Notes: generated by a model from the sequence alone, not told the origin. Numbered from the stretch's first letter, positions 1 through 5,996 are shown. The stretch is DNA of 7,218 nt from an uncultured Opitutia bacterium (GCA_903957465.1 CAJBPJ010000235.1:1-7218); one strand, 5' to 3'. Numbers and translations: made by a program.

Positions 1-960
1 CTCTTGAAGGCGTGTTTGTTGATTCGCATTTGCGACCGCCGCCAAATCATCAAGGTCAGCCAAATAAGCACCTGCAAGGCTTCGCGCGAGCGGATCGATA
101 TTACGTGGTACACCTAAATCTATCAGCAAGAAGGGGCGACCGCGGCGCTTTTCAACATGTCCGCGAAGTGTATCGATTGAAATCAGCGGCCGCTCAACCG
201 TTGCGCAGCCGACCACAATATCATGGGTGTGCGCCTGGGCAATGGCGGTGCTTAATTCAACAGCCGCACCACCAAGCTCGGCGGCCAGATCTGCAGCATT
301 ATTAAATGTCCGTGAAGCAATCGTGATTTGCGCGGCACCTCGCGAAATCAGCGCTTGGGTGACGCGACGACCCGCGTCGCCTGTGCCCACCACTAAAACA
401 CGGGCCTCTGCGAGGGAGCCGAATGCGCGTTGGGCTAATTCGACCGCAACATTCCCGAGGCTCACTTGGCCTTGTCCAATCCCTGTATGGGTGCGAGCCC
501 AAGCTGCTGCTTGAAATGCACGTTGGAAAATTCGGTTGAGCACGGGACCAGTCATGCCACGCGCCAATGCATCGGCATAAGCGTTTTTCACTTGGCCGCT
601 AATTTCTGCTTCACCCAACATCTGAGAATCTAAACCCGCTGCCACGGAGAAGAGATGTTCAACGGCTGAGAGTCCAGGAATCGGACGGAGGTGTGCATCA
701 AGCAGGCCAGCGACTGTGCCAGTCGCGCGCGACAGTGCAGCACGCACGTGTAAGGCTGCAGCCTCGTCGCCAACCACATAAGCCTCTAATCGATTACACG
801 TTGAAAGCAAAACGGCTTCGGCCAGCCCAGCTTCGCGTGCGGACGCATAAAAAACATCCGCACCACCTTCAGGAACCGCAAAAGCAGCGCGCGCATCTAG
901 TCCGGCGGTATGATGCGTCGCACTTAGTGCTACCAACGTGGCAGGTGAGGGCGGCTTCAT
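1..960 (-). CDS. hemA: Glutamyl-tRNA reductase, 3' end cut off by the window edge
   Basis: NADPH-dependent reduction of glutamyl-tRNA(Glu) to glutamate-1-semialdehyde, the first committed step of C5-pathway tetrapyrrole (heme) synthesis in the cytoplasm. The 320 visible residues show the family in order: an N-terminal LSATHHTAGLDAR segment, the STCNR motif with the catalytic cysteine at residue 55, GLDSQMLGEAEISGQVK (about 109-125), a Rossmann NADPH-binding start VLVVGTGDAGRR (188-199), and LLIDLGVPRNIDP (278-290) followed by DLDDL. The C-terminal dimerisation domain (the family is usually about 420 aa) lies left of the window. The ATG at 960 overlaps the TGA of the upstream ccsA-like gene as ATGA, so translation is probably coupled; no Shine-Dalgarno is visible. 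The usual RTET motif reads RTHT (156-159), a small departure. Identification is firm from the motifs. Confidence 0.95.
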   Translation of the reverse strand, partial: MKPPSPATLVALSATHHTAGLDARAAFAVPEGGADVFYASAREAGLAEAVLLSTCNRLEAYVVGDEAAALHVRAALSRATGTVAGLLDAHLRPIPGLSAVEHLFSVAAGLDSQMLGEAEISGQVKNAYADALARGMTGPVLNRIFQRAFQAAAWARTHTGIGQGQVSLGNVAVELAQRAFGSLAEARVLVVGTGDAGRRVTQALISRGAAQITIASRTFNNAADLAAELGGAAVELSTAIAQAHTHDIVVGCATVERPLISIDTLRGHVEKRRGRPFLLIDLGVPRNIDPLARSLAGAYLADLDDLAAVANANQQTRLQE

Positions 961-1736
961 GACGCAGAACGCGGAAGCGAGAGAATAAAGGCCACACAGG
1001 CCGGGATGAATGCGATTAAAGATGCGCGCGCAAATGACGTGCCACTGAGTAGTCCTTGGCGACGCAAGATGAGAACGCTCACGCTAGCGGTCCACGCAAC
1101 GCCCGAGGCAATAAGTTTTATTAAGGTGACTTTATCGGCGCCTTGCAGCCAGGCGACCGTGCCTACCGTCAAAGCCACGCCCAACATCCATACCGCAGCC
1201 CCAAGTAATTGATTGCTGATGCGATCCAGAGGAACCAACGCAGGCAGCAAAGAGTAAATGCCGCCGAAGCGACGTGCGCTCAATGCACGATCTTGTAATA
1301 AATAGAGCGCGGAGTTCAGCGCTTGGGCAATGAGCATGCAATAGGCCAAAACTACGGCAGCAACATGCAGCGTGATCCATGGCTGCATATTTCCTGTCGT
1401 GGGTCGCAGCAAACTTGCCACGAGTAATCCAACACCCACTAAAGCACCGATAGCCCAGCCCGGAAAACGGTGGTTAAAGGTGAGGTCCAAGAAAAGCGCC
1501 AAGCCTGCGATACCCCAGGCAAGAACCGTTAGGATTCCTGCAGTTGAAGAGAATCCCGCGAAGCCTAATGAGACTAAATTCGCAGTGAGAAAAACGAAAC
1601 TAGCTCGGATAATCCAACGGCTGGCCGTTGACCAAGGCGCATAGCCTCGGGAGTGGCCCAACCAATCCATGGCCGCAGCGACGATGAAAAGCACTGCAGC
1701 GACTCCCAGTCCTTGATGAATACCCAATAAAGACAT
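957..1736 (-). CDS. CcsA/YpjD/HemX-like cytochrome c assembly-family membrane protein
   Basis: A 259-aa polytopic inner-membrane protein with roughly eight hydrophobic segments. W120-x3-H124 followed by a hydrophobic AAVVLAYCM stretch, then SALYLLQD and LPALVPLDRISNQLL (164-178), match the pattern of the cytochrome c assembly (CcsA/HemX/YpjD) superfamily, whose members handle heme or, for HemX, influence HemA level. The tryptophan-rich WD motif of true CcsA heme-export proteins is absent, so it resembles the shorter HemX/YpjD branch. Only H124 looks like a conserved heme-ligand histidine; a second one is not obvious in the C-terminal half. I chose the ATG at 1736 over a TTG at 1772 because AGGG lies just upstream and the membrane segment starts soon after. 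Its stop overlaps the hemA start, suggesting a shared transcript and a heme-related role. The exact function is inferred, not shown. Confidence 0.75.
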   Translation of the reverse strand: MSLLGIHQGLGVAAVLFIVAAAMDWLGHSRGYAPWSTASRWIIRASFVFLTANLVSLGFAGFSSTAGILTVLAWGIAGLALFLDLTFNHRFPGWAIGALVGVGLLVASLLRPTTGNMQPWITLHVAAVVLAYCMLIAQALNSALYLLQDRALSARRFGGIYSLLPALVPLDRISNQLLGAAVWMLGVALTVGTVAWLQGADKVTLIKLIASGVAWTASVSVLILRRQGLLSGTSFARASLIAFIPACVAFILSLPRSAS

Positions 1737-1744
1737 GCACCCTA

Positions 1745-1809
1745 TAAATAGAGAGGTGTGACATTTTGGCAATTGGATACGGATTATGGCTTAAATATAT
1801 AATGTGCAA
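1745..1809 (-). promoter_or_regulatory. Possible promoters of the ccsA-like/hemA operon
   Basis: Two weak candidates can be read on the minus strand. One has TTGCAC (1809-1804) and TAATCC (1786-1781) with a 17-base spacer. The other has TTGCCA (1772-1767), a 16-base spacer and TATTTA (1750-1745); this one lies so close to the ATG at 1736 that its transcript would be nearly leaderless. The position before a divergent operon supports some promoter here, but the exact boxes are guesses from consensus matching. Confidence 0.3.
1773..1803 (+). promoter_or_regulatory. Candidate promoter of the DUF5069-to-pssA gene cluster
   Basis: A perfect TATAAT (1798-1803) sits in an AT-rich stretch. A TTGGAT at 1773-1778 could act as the -35 box, though the spacer of 19 bases is long. 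Transcription would begin near 1810, giving a leader of about 70 bases before the ATG at 1881. The -10 box abuts the TTGCAC of a possible minus-strand promoter, so the two directions could compete for polymerase. Confidence 0.4.
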
Positions 1810-1880
1810 TGAGATATGAATAGGTGGTGTGTTTCAGTGTTTGCCTTATGTGCAGGGGATTCCTACTAACTCGGACCCTT

Positions 1881-2336
1881 ATGAGCTACGACCCTTACGA
1901 CCTTACCCAGCATGCACCCCGCAGCCCACGTGTAAGGATTGGCGGCATGGTTATCTTGGCGCGGATGCTAGATAAGTGCCGCGCTGATCTAAAAGGGAAG
2001 GTTGGGGACTACGAGTATGGCTGCTCACTGGACCAATCTCTTTTAAATTTTATCGGCATCGACGCTGCTGCACTTCGAGTGGAAGTCGCCAAAGGCAAGG
2101 GGGACGGGGATGTCTTGGCCTGGATTCGTGAGCATGCGACACAGCAACGCCTGCCGCATGAATTTGATGCCTTTAATCAATGGCATGAGAAGCGAACCGC
2201 GACGACTCCCGATCGGCGTTTGAAAATGAATACCATCCAAACCTCTACGGCCGCCGGCGCTGCGCGTGATGACGTCGCAAGTTGGTTTGACCTGCTCGAC
2301 ATGGACGACCACGCGAGCTTTGGTGGGAAAATTTAG
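1881..2336 (+). CDS. DUF5069 family protein
   Basis: A 151-aa soluble protein of unknown function that I place in DUF5069 from memory of the family pattern: YDLTQHAPRSPRVRIGGMV (6-24) with the RSPRVR-x-GG signature, ARMLDKCRADLKGKVGDY (27-44), CSLDQSLLNFIGID (48-61), the glycine-rich KGKGDGDVLAWI (71-82), and a C-terminal ASWFDLLDMDD (133-143). The family is common in Verrucomicrobiota and Planctomycetota, to my knowledge without an assigned role. The ATG at 1881 is chosen because the family pattern begins immediately after it; a GTG at 1824 would add 19 residues that look unlike the family. No Shine-Dalgarno is seen. It is the first gene after the divergent promoter region and lies 40 bases ahead of the thioredoxin-like gene, probably in the same transcript. 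No function should be assigned. Confidence 0.85.
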   Translation: MSYDPYDLTQHAPRSPRVRIGGMVILARMLDKCRADLKGKVGDYEYGCSLDQSLLNFIGIDAAALRVEVAKGKGDGDVLAWIREHATQQRLPHEFDAFNQWHEKRTATTPDRRLKMNTIQTSTAAGAARDDVASWFDLLDMDDHASFGGKI

Positions 2337-2376
2337 ACGGAACATAACCTCAGCCTCGCTTACTAAGAATAAACCT

Positions 2377-2844
2377 ATGCGCATCCTCTTCGCCCTTCTT
2401 GCTGGCATCTTTGCTAGCTCCACAGCCTCGGCTGCTAACTTCGACTGGAAAACCCGTTTTTCGGAAGGCCTTGTCGATGCAGAAGGCAAGACCGTCGATA
2501 CCGCAACGCTCGCCGGAAAGTACGTTGCTGTCTATCACTCCGCTCACTGGTGCCCTCCTTGTAAGGTCTTCACGCCAAAACTCGTCGACTTTGCAAATGC
2601 CCATAAAGACAAGCTTGCTGTGGTCTTTGTGAGTTATGACAAGTCTGCCGAAGCCATGTCTAGTTATATGAAGGAAACAAAAATGCCTTGGGCAGCAGTT
2701 CCATACAGAGCTCCATCCGGCAAAAAGAATGCTGACGAAAATGGTGTTAAGGGGATCCCCGCTTTAATCGTTTATGGACCTGATGGAGCGCTTCTCACAA
2801 AAAGTGGGCGCGACCTTGCAGCTGTCGAAAAACTGCTGAAGTAA
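2377..2844 (+). CDS. Exported thioredoxin-like protein (TlpA/nucleoredoxin type)
   Basis: A 155-aa protein with a signal peptide (MR, then a hydrophobic core to about residue 14, and a likely cleavage after ASA near residue 19) followed by one thioredoxin-like domain. The active site is WCPPC at 58-62, with redox cysteines 59 and 62, and the cis-proline loop is GIPAL (126-130, Pro128). FVSYDKSAEAMSSYM (84-98) and the MPWAAVPY strand (103-110) resemble the nucleoredoxin/tryparedoxin and TlpA-like groups rather than classical thioredoxin. It probably exchanges thiols or disulfides of envelope proteins; the substrate is unknown. The ATG at 2377 is chosen because it begins the signal peptide; an upstream ATG at 2266 would overlap the DUF5069 gene and bury the signal. 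Only 2 bases separate its TAA from the next start, so the phosphatase downstream is probably translationally coupled. Confidence 0.85.
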   Translation: MRILFALLAGIFASSTASAANFDWKTRFSEGLVDAEGKTVDTATLAGKYVAVYHSAHWCPPCKVFTPKLVDFANAHKDKLAVVFVSYDKSAEAMSSYMKETKMPWAAVPYRAPSGKKNADENGVKGIPALIVYGPDGALLTKSGRDLAAVEKLLK

Positions 2845-2846
2845 AG

Positions 2847-3308
2847 ATGCGCGGTGTGCGCCGCGTATTAATGGTTTGCACCGGCAACATCTGCCGGTCG
2901 CCGACGATGGAGGCTGTTTTGCGTCACCACGCGCAGCAAGCAGGCATGGATGCTGAATTTGATTCGGCGGGCACAGAGTCGTACCATGTCGGCGATCCGC
3001 CCGATGCCCGTTCACAAAAAGTTGCGGCTCGAAGAGGGTACACACTTGCCCATTTGCGCGCCCGAAAAGTTCGTGTACCGGATGATTTTCTTCACTTCGA
3101 CCTCATTCTCGCTGCCGACGAAACGCATTTGCAGTGGCTGCGTACTTATTGCCCCAAAGAGCATCAAAACAAGTTACGCCTGTTCTTGAATGACCGCGCA
3201 TTGCCTGATCCTTATTATGATGAAATTGAGGCGTTTGAAGGCGTTCTAGATGCTGTTGAGGGCGCGGCCGGCCATTGGTTAAAGGCAATGGGCGCGACGA
3301 AAGGCTAA
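2847..3308 (+). CDS. Low-molecular-weight protein-tyrosine phosphatase
   Basis: A 153-aa cytoplasmic phosphatase of the LMW-PTP family (the fold of Wzb/Etp/YwlE and, more remotely, arsenate reductase ArsC). The phosphate-binding loop VCTGNICRSP (10-19) gives nucleophile Cys11 and Arg17; the general acid is Asp121 in DPYYDE (121-126); the conserved DSAGTES segment is at 39-45. Length is typical of the family. The presence of the DPYY general acid and aromatic pair favours a tyrosine phosphatase over an arsenate reductase or the arginine phosphatase type, but substrate choice cannot be settled from sequence. No tyrosine kinase or polysaccharide export gene is nearby, so its partner lies elsewhere if it has one. 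It starts 2 bases after the thioredoxin-like stop, with no independent strong ribosome binding site. Confidence 0.9.
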   Translation: MRGVRRVLMVCTGNICRSPTMEAVLRHHAQQAGMDAEFDSAGTESYHVGDPPDARSQKVAARRGYTLAHLRARKVRVPDDFLHFDLILAADETHLQWLRTYCPKEHQNKLRLFLNDRALPDPYYDEIEAFEGVLDAVEGAAGHWLKAMGATKG

Positions 3309-3351
3309 GTTAGAATGCGAGATTGCCCCTTGCGTAGGTTAGGATTGGATT

Positions 3352-3356
3352 GGGGG
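3352..3356 (+). promoter_or_regulatory. Ribosome binding site of the RelE-like gene
   Basis: GGGGG four bases before the ATG at 3361 is the most convincing purine-rich ribosome binding sequence in the window. Part of it (GGGGC, 3353-3357) could pair with GCCCC at 3325-3329 across a 23-base loop, which might weakly mask it. The pairing is only 5 bp and unproven. Confidence 0.4.
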
Positions 3357-3360
3357 CTAG

Positions 3361-3720
3361 ATGTACCAGGTCACCTTCAGCGATCAGGCCATGGCAGAGC
3401 TTAACAAGCTGCCAACTCTCTCGCAAATGACAGTTGTGGAGGCTTTCTCGGCATTAACCCCCGCTCTCCTCGCCCTGGGCAGCCCGGACTTAGGCAAGGT
3501 GCGTCGCGAGGGGCATACCTACCACCGTCTGCGCGTGGGTGATTTCCGGGTCTACTTTGAGTCAATCGGTGAGTCGTTACACGCGCATTTTATTTTACAA
3601 CGACACACATACACTGACTTCGCTTTCCGGACACACCTCCCTGTTGATATCGATGAAAGTTCGGTTGAAGAACATAGTGCGTTCTGGGCTTTTGTTGAAA
3701 CCCCGCCTCCCCGTGACTGA
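3361..3720 (+). CDS. Orphan RelE/ParE-fold protein
   Basis: A 119-aa protein whose first 90 or so residues look like the RelE/ParE toxin fold: YQVTFSDQAMAELNKLP (2-18), an amphipathic helix to about 38, then DLGKVRREGHTYHRLRVGD (43-61) and FRVYFES (62-68), which match the central beta-strands (typically K-L-x-G ... YRLRVGDYRVIY) of the family. Known members cleave ribosome-bound mRNA (RelE) or poison gyrase (ParE); which, if either, applies here is not visible. No antitoxin gene lies before it (52-base gap after the phosphatase) or after it (pssA). The C-terminal 29 residues (91-119) are acidic then proline-rich, beyond the usual core. Its stop overlaps the proposed pssA start by 8 bases. Chromosomal setting among housekeeping genes suggests a domesticated, possibly non-toxic role. 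Fold call is moderate; function unknown. Confidence 0.65.
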   Translation: MYQVTFSDQAMAELNKLPTLSQMTVVEAFSALTPALLALGSPDLGKVRREGHTYHRLRVGDFRVYFESIGESLHAHFILQRHTYTDFAFRTHLPVDIDESSVEEHSAFWAFVETPPPRD

Positions 3721-4597
3721 CCACGAAAAAACTACATACGCATCGCCCGAAGAAGCTGCGCATATTTATCTCCTGCCAAATCTTTTTACCGCGGGCAATA
3801 TGCTCTGTGGTTTTCTTTCAATGAAGGAGTGTATTGAAGCACGCTTTGTTGATCCTAGCGCAGCCGCTTCAATCCGCGCAGAGCACTACACAATGGCTGT
3901 TTGGTTCATTGTCTTCGGTTGTATCTGCGACTTGTTTGATGGTCGGGTAGCACGTGCGTCTGGCCGCACGTCTCTCTTCGGTGCAGAATTTGATTCGCTC
4001 GCAGACATCATCTCTTTTGGTCTAGCGCCCGCTCTGATGTCGTGCTTCCTATTAATCCAGCCCGACCAGAATAAGGACTTAAGCTTGGCCACATGGCTCT
4101 TTGCTTTTCTTTATCTGCTCTGTGCTGGTGTAAGATTAGCGCGCTTCAATGTACTCACCAACCCGCTTGTGCCAGGAAACGAGGCGCGGGCTAAGGGTGG
4201 AGACTTTGTCGGACTTCCTTCACCCGCTGCGGCCGGTACCATCGCTTCTATCGTTCTCGTGCATGCGAACTTTATGGGGAATCCTGAAGATACCTCGACG
4301 CAGTGGATTGCTCGCTCGGGGGCGCTTTATTGGTCTCTGTTACCTCTCTTACTTTTCTTGTCGTGGTTAATGGTAAGTAATATCCGGTTCCCCAGCTTTA
4401 AGGTCATTAGTTGGTCAGCCAGGGCGCGCACCCGTATATTCATCTTAATTATCGCCGTGGCGGTTGCGGCTTTCCGGTTTAAAGAACTCTTCGTGCCAAT
4501 GATCTTTGTGAGTTACATAAGTTATGGGATTTTCCGGCATTTCTTCCTCTTGAAAAAGACTGAAACGGACCCTGCTCCAGACGACGAATCTCTCTGA
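3713..4597 (+). CDS. pssA: CDP-diacylglycerol-serine O-phosphatidyltransferase (phosphatidylserine synthase, type II)
   Basis: Integral membrane enzyme joining CDP-diacylglycerol and L-serine to give phosphatidylserine, precursor of phosphatidylethanolamine. With the GTG start at 3713 it has 294 aa. The CDP-alcohol phosphotransferase signature DG-x2-AR-x8-G-x3-D-x3-D is complete: D76 G77, A80 R81, G90, D94, D98. LLPNLFTAGNMLCGF (20-34), GLPSPAAAG (167-175) and LMVSNIRFPSFK (219-230) are specific to the Bacillus-type PssA rather than phosphatidylglycerophosphate synthase. Several hydrophobic segments follow, to residue 280, ending in a charged tail. The GTG is chosen because the family pattern begins about 20 residues later and it overlaps the RelE-like stop (GTGACTGA), implying coupling. 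An in-frame ATG at 3653 is the alternative and would overlap the previous gene more deeply. No Shine-Dalgarno is visible. Confidence 0.93.
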   Translation: MTDHEKTTYASPEEAAHIYLLPNLFTAGNMLCGFLSMKECIEARFVDPSAAASIRAEHYTMAVWFIVFGCICDLFDGRVARASGRTSLFGAEFDSLADIISFGLAPALMSCFLLIQPDQNKDLSLATWLFAFLYLLCAGVRLARFNVLTNPLVPGNEARAKGGDFVGLPSPAAAGTIASIVLVHANFMGNPEDTSTQWIARSGALYWSLLPLLLFLSWLMVSNIRFPSFKVISWSARARTRIFILIIAVAVAAFRFKELFVPMIFVSYISYGIFRHFFLLKKTETDPAPDDESL

Positions 4598-4658
4598 TTA
4601 GATTGTGAATAGACTACGCATGGGCTGTTGACCTAGTGGTCTGCGAACAACCCTGTAG

Positions 4659-4667
4659 TTATACACG
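4659..4667 (+). promoter_or_regulatory. DnaA-box-like 9-mer
   Basis: TTATACACG differs at the last base from the common DnaA box TTATNCACA. It lies between the arms of the inverted repeat and about 200 bases before dnaN, where DnaA control would be reasonable. A single imperfect copy is weak evidence, and no dnaA gene is in the window. Confidence 0.3.
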
Positions 4668-4711
4668 CTCTGTTCACGGCCCTCTAACAATACATGGGCC
4701 TTTGATATCAA

Positions 4712-4727
4712 GGGGTTGTGGGGTTGT
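4712..4727 (+). repeat. Tandem 8-bp repeat GGGGTTGT x2
   Basis: Two head-to-tail copies of GGGGTTGT; the second copy runs into the right arm of the inverted repeat. It could be a duplicated half-site or a G-rich element. The match is exact, the meaning unknown. Confidence 0.6.
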
Positions 4728-4754
4728 TCGCCTAAATGAACACTCTATGTACGG

Positions 4755-4784
4755 GTATTAATATATATGTATATAGGTTAATAC
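4755..4784. repeat. AT-rich element flanked by a 7-bp inverted repeat
   Basis: GTATTAA (4755-4761) and TTAATAC (4778-4784) are exact reverse complements around a 16-base core of almost pure alternating TA steps. It lies 83 bases before the dnaN start. It could be an operator overlapping a -10 region, or an easily melted stretch; TATATA-type hexamers in the core could serve as a -10 box. Confidence 0.5.
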
Positions 4785-4866
4785 AGATAGTCCCAAGCCA
4801 GTGTGGGTAGGTTTAAGCATTGGATGGTTGCATAGGGGGTAGGACATCGACCAACCTATCGACATC

Positions 4867-5994
4867 ATGAAGTTCAAGGTAAACCGAAATCACTTCTTCA
4901 ACGGCCTCGCTTGCGTAACCAACATTGTCGGCGCTCGCGTTACCATGCCGATCTTGCAGAACGTTTTAATCGAGGCGGAAGGTGAAATGGTAACATTAAC
5001 CACAACCATCATCGACATTTCTGTTTGCTGCCGAATCAAAGCGTCTGTCTCCACGCCTGGTAAAATCACTCTGCCCGTCAAACGCTTAGCAACGATTGTC
5101 CGCTCATTACCAAGTGCAGACGTAACGGTGGATCTTGCAGGAAAAGAACGTGTAAAAATAAGTTCAGGATCCTCAACATTTCAAATTACAGGATTGGGCG
5201 CAGAACAATTCCCTCCTGTCGCAACATTCACCGGAGCACCGACTGCAAACCTCGACCAAGAGGCCCTGGGTGCGATTATTCGCAAAGTGCAGTACGCGCA
5301 ATCAACCGACGAAAATCGCTATATTCTCAATGGTGTATTCTTCGAGTTCGAGGCGACAAAACTAAACGTCATCGCTACCGATGGTCGTCGTTTAGCGAAG
5401 TCTGAACTCGCGCGCACAGGCAGCGGAGAAGCCGCCGGTCTTATTTTGCCAGCACGTACCATCAACGAGCTCAGCCGGCTATTAAAAACAGGCCAGGTTG
5501 CATTCACACACAACGAGCGCCAAGTAGCCTTCCAGATTGATGTACCTAAAAACGATGAAGGTCTCGTCGACAAAATCCAACTGATCTCGCGTGTTGTTGA
5601 GGGCAATTATCCTAACTACCGACAGGTCATCCCGAAGGATACTGGTTTTAAAGTCCGGCTCGAGCGCGAGAAATTCTTAGAATGTGTACAGCGTGCCGCC
5701 CTCATGACCGATGAGCGTAACAACACCGTTCATATTTCAGTCTCCAAAGAAAGACAGACACTCGAAATCACTGCGCGCTCAGCTGCAGGTGAATCCGTTG
5801 AACCCATTGCCGTAAAATATGAAGGTGCGAACGTAAATATTGCGTTCAACCCAACCTATCTCATCGAGCCGCTCAAGGCTGTGACCGAAGACGAAGTGGA
5901 TCTTGAAATTAAGTCAGATACCGACGCAGGCGTTCTCCGCGGAATTAAAGAGACATTCCTCTGCGTTGTCATGCCGCAGCGCGTCTCTACCTAA
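4867..5994 (+). CDS. dnaN: DNA polymerase III beta subunit (sliding clamp)
   Basis: Ring-forming processivity factor that tethers DNA polymerase III and other clamp-binding proteins to DNA. At 375 aa it is normal length, with three repeated clamp domains at about 1-125, 126-253 and 254-375. Recognisable elements are MPILQNVLIEAEG (27-39), LPVKRLATIVRSLP (69-82), the domain-2 segment ENRYILNGVFFEF (149-161) and ATDGRRLAKSEL (170-181), GNYPNYRQVIPKD (246-258), and FNPTYLIEPLKAV (327-339). The C-terminus is VVMPQRVST, where many clamps end in MPMR-L, so it carries a slightly longer, changed tail next to the clamp-binding pocket. The ATG at 4867 fits the family's usual MKFKVNR-type N-terminus, although no Shine-Dalgarno precedes it. 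dnaA and recF are not adjacent on either side here, unlike the classical dnaA-dnaN-recF order. Confidence 0.97.
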   Translation: MKFKVNRNHFFNGLACVTNIVGARVTMPILQNVLIEAEGEMVTLTTTIIDISVCCRIKASVSTPGKITLPVKRLATIVRSLPSADVTVDLAGKERVKISSGSSTFQITGLGAEQFPPVATFTGAPTANLDQEALGAIIRKVQYAQSTDENRYILNGVFFEFEATKLNVIATDGRRLAKSELARTGSGEAAGLILPARTINELSRLLKTGQVAFTHNERQVAFQIDVPKNDEGLVDKIQLISRVVEGNYPNYRQVIPKDTGFKVRLEREKFLECVQRAALMTDERNNTVHISVSKERQTLEITARSAAGESVEPIAVKYEGANVNIAFNPTYLIEPLKAVTEDEVDLEIKSDTDAGVLRGIKETFLCVVMPQRVST

Positions 5995-5996
5995 AA

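Larger units (their letters stand above)
4643..4731. repeat. 11-bp perfect inverted repeat before dnaN
   Basis: GCGAACAACCC at 4643-4653 is the exact reverse complement of GGGTTGTTCGC at 4721-4731, with 67 bases between. Arms this far apart are more likely paired binding sites for a dimeric or looping regulator, or an RNA long-range stem, than a simple terminator. The repeat itself is directly visible; its role is unknown. Confidence 0.7.
4598..4866. other. Repeat-rich intergenic region between pssA and dnaN
   Basis: No coding region or RNA gene was recognised here. The stretch must contain the end of the pssA transcript and the dnaN promoter. It holds a cluster of short repeats listed separately, plus two copies of CATGGGC followed by a similar TTGA-containing block (4619-4631 and 4693-4705, 11 of 13 bases alike). 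One possible dnaN promoter is TTGTTC (4724-4729) with TATGTA (4746-4751) at a 16-base spacer, which would lie partly inside the inverted repeat arm; another is the AT-rich stretch from 4755. Neither is strong. The 26 bases before the dnaN ATG carry no Shine-Dalgarno. Confidence 0.5.

Noticed and set aside
693..962. Plus-strand open frame antisense to hemA
   Set aside because: hemA motifs are clear on the other strand, and the translation is low-complexity arginine/glutamine-rich text typical of a shadow frame.
1824..1880. GTG start giving a 19-residue longer DUF5069 protein
   Set aside because: The extra residues do not resemble the family, whose pattern starts right after the ATG at 1881.
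2266..2376. Upstream ATG for the thioredoxin-like gene
   Set aside because: It would overlap the DUF5069 coding region by about 70 bases and place 37 residues ahead of an otherwise standard signal peptide.
2043..2489. A 148-codon open frame on the minus strand
   Set aside because: It lies antisense to the well-supported DUF5069 gene and the start of the thioredoxin-like gene, and its translation shows no family pattern.
3539..3712. Upstream ATG starts for pssA (3539, 3653)
   Set aside because: The encoded extra residues lie within the RelE-like gene and do not resemble PssA; 3653 remains a possible but less likely alternative.
4678..4700. GGCCC/GGGCC hairpin as a pssA terminator
   Set aside because: The stem is only 5 bp with a 13-base loop and is followed by TTTGAT rather than a U run, so it is not convincing as an intrinsic terminator.
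4598..4866. Chromosomal origin of replication at dnaN
   Set aside because: Only one imperfect DnaA-like box is visible and there is no dnaA, recF, gyrB or rpmH next to it; the claim would need chromosome-wide skew data.
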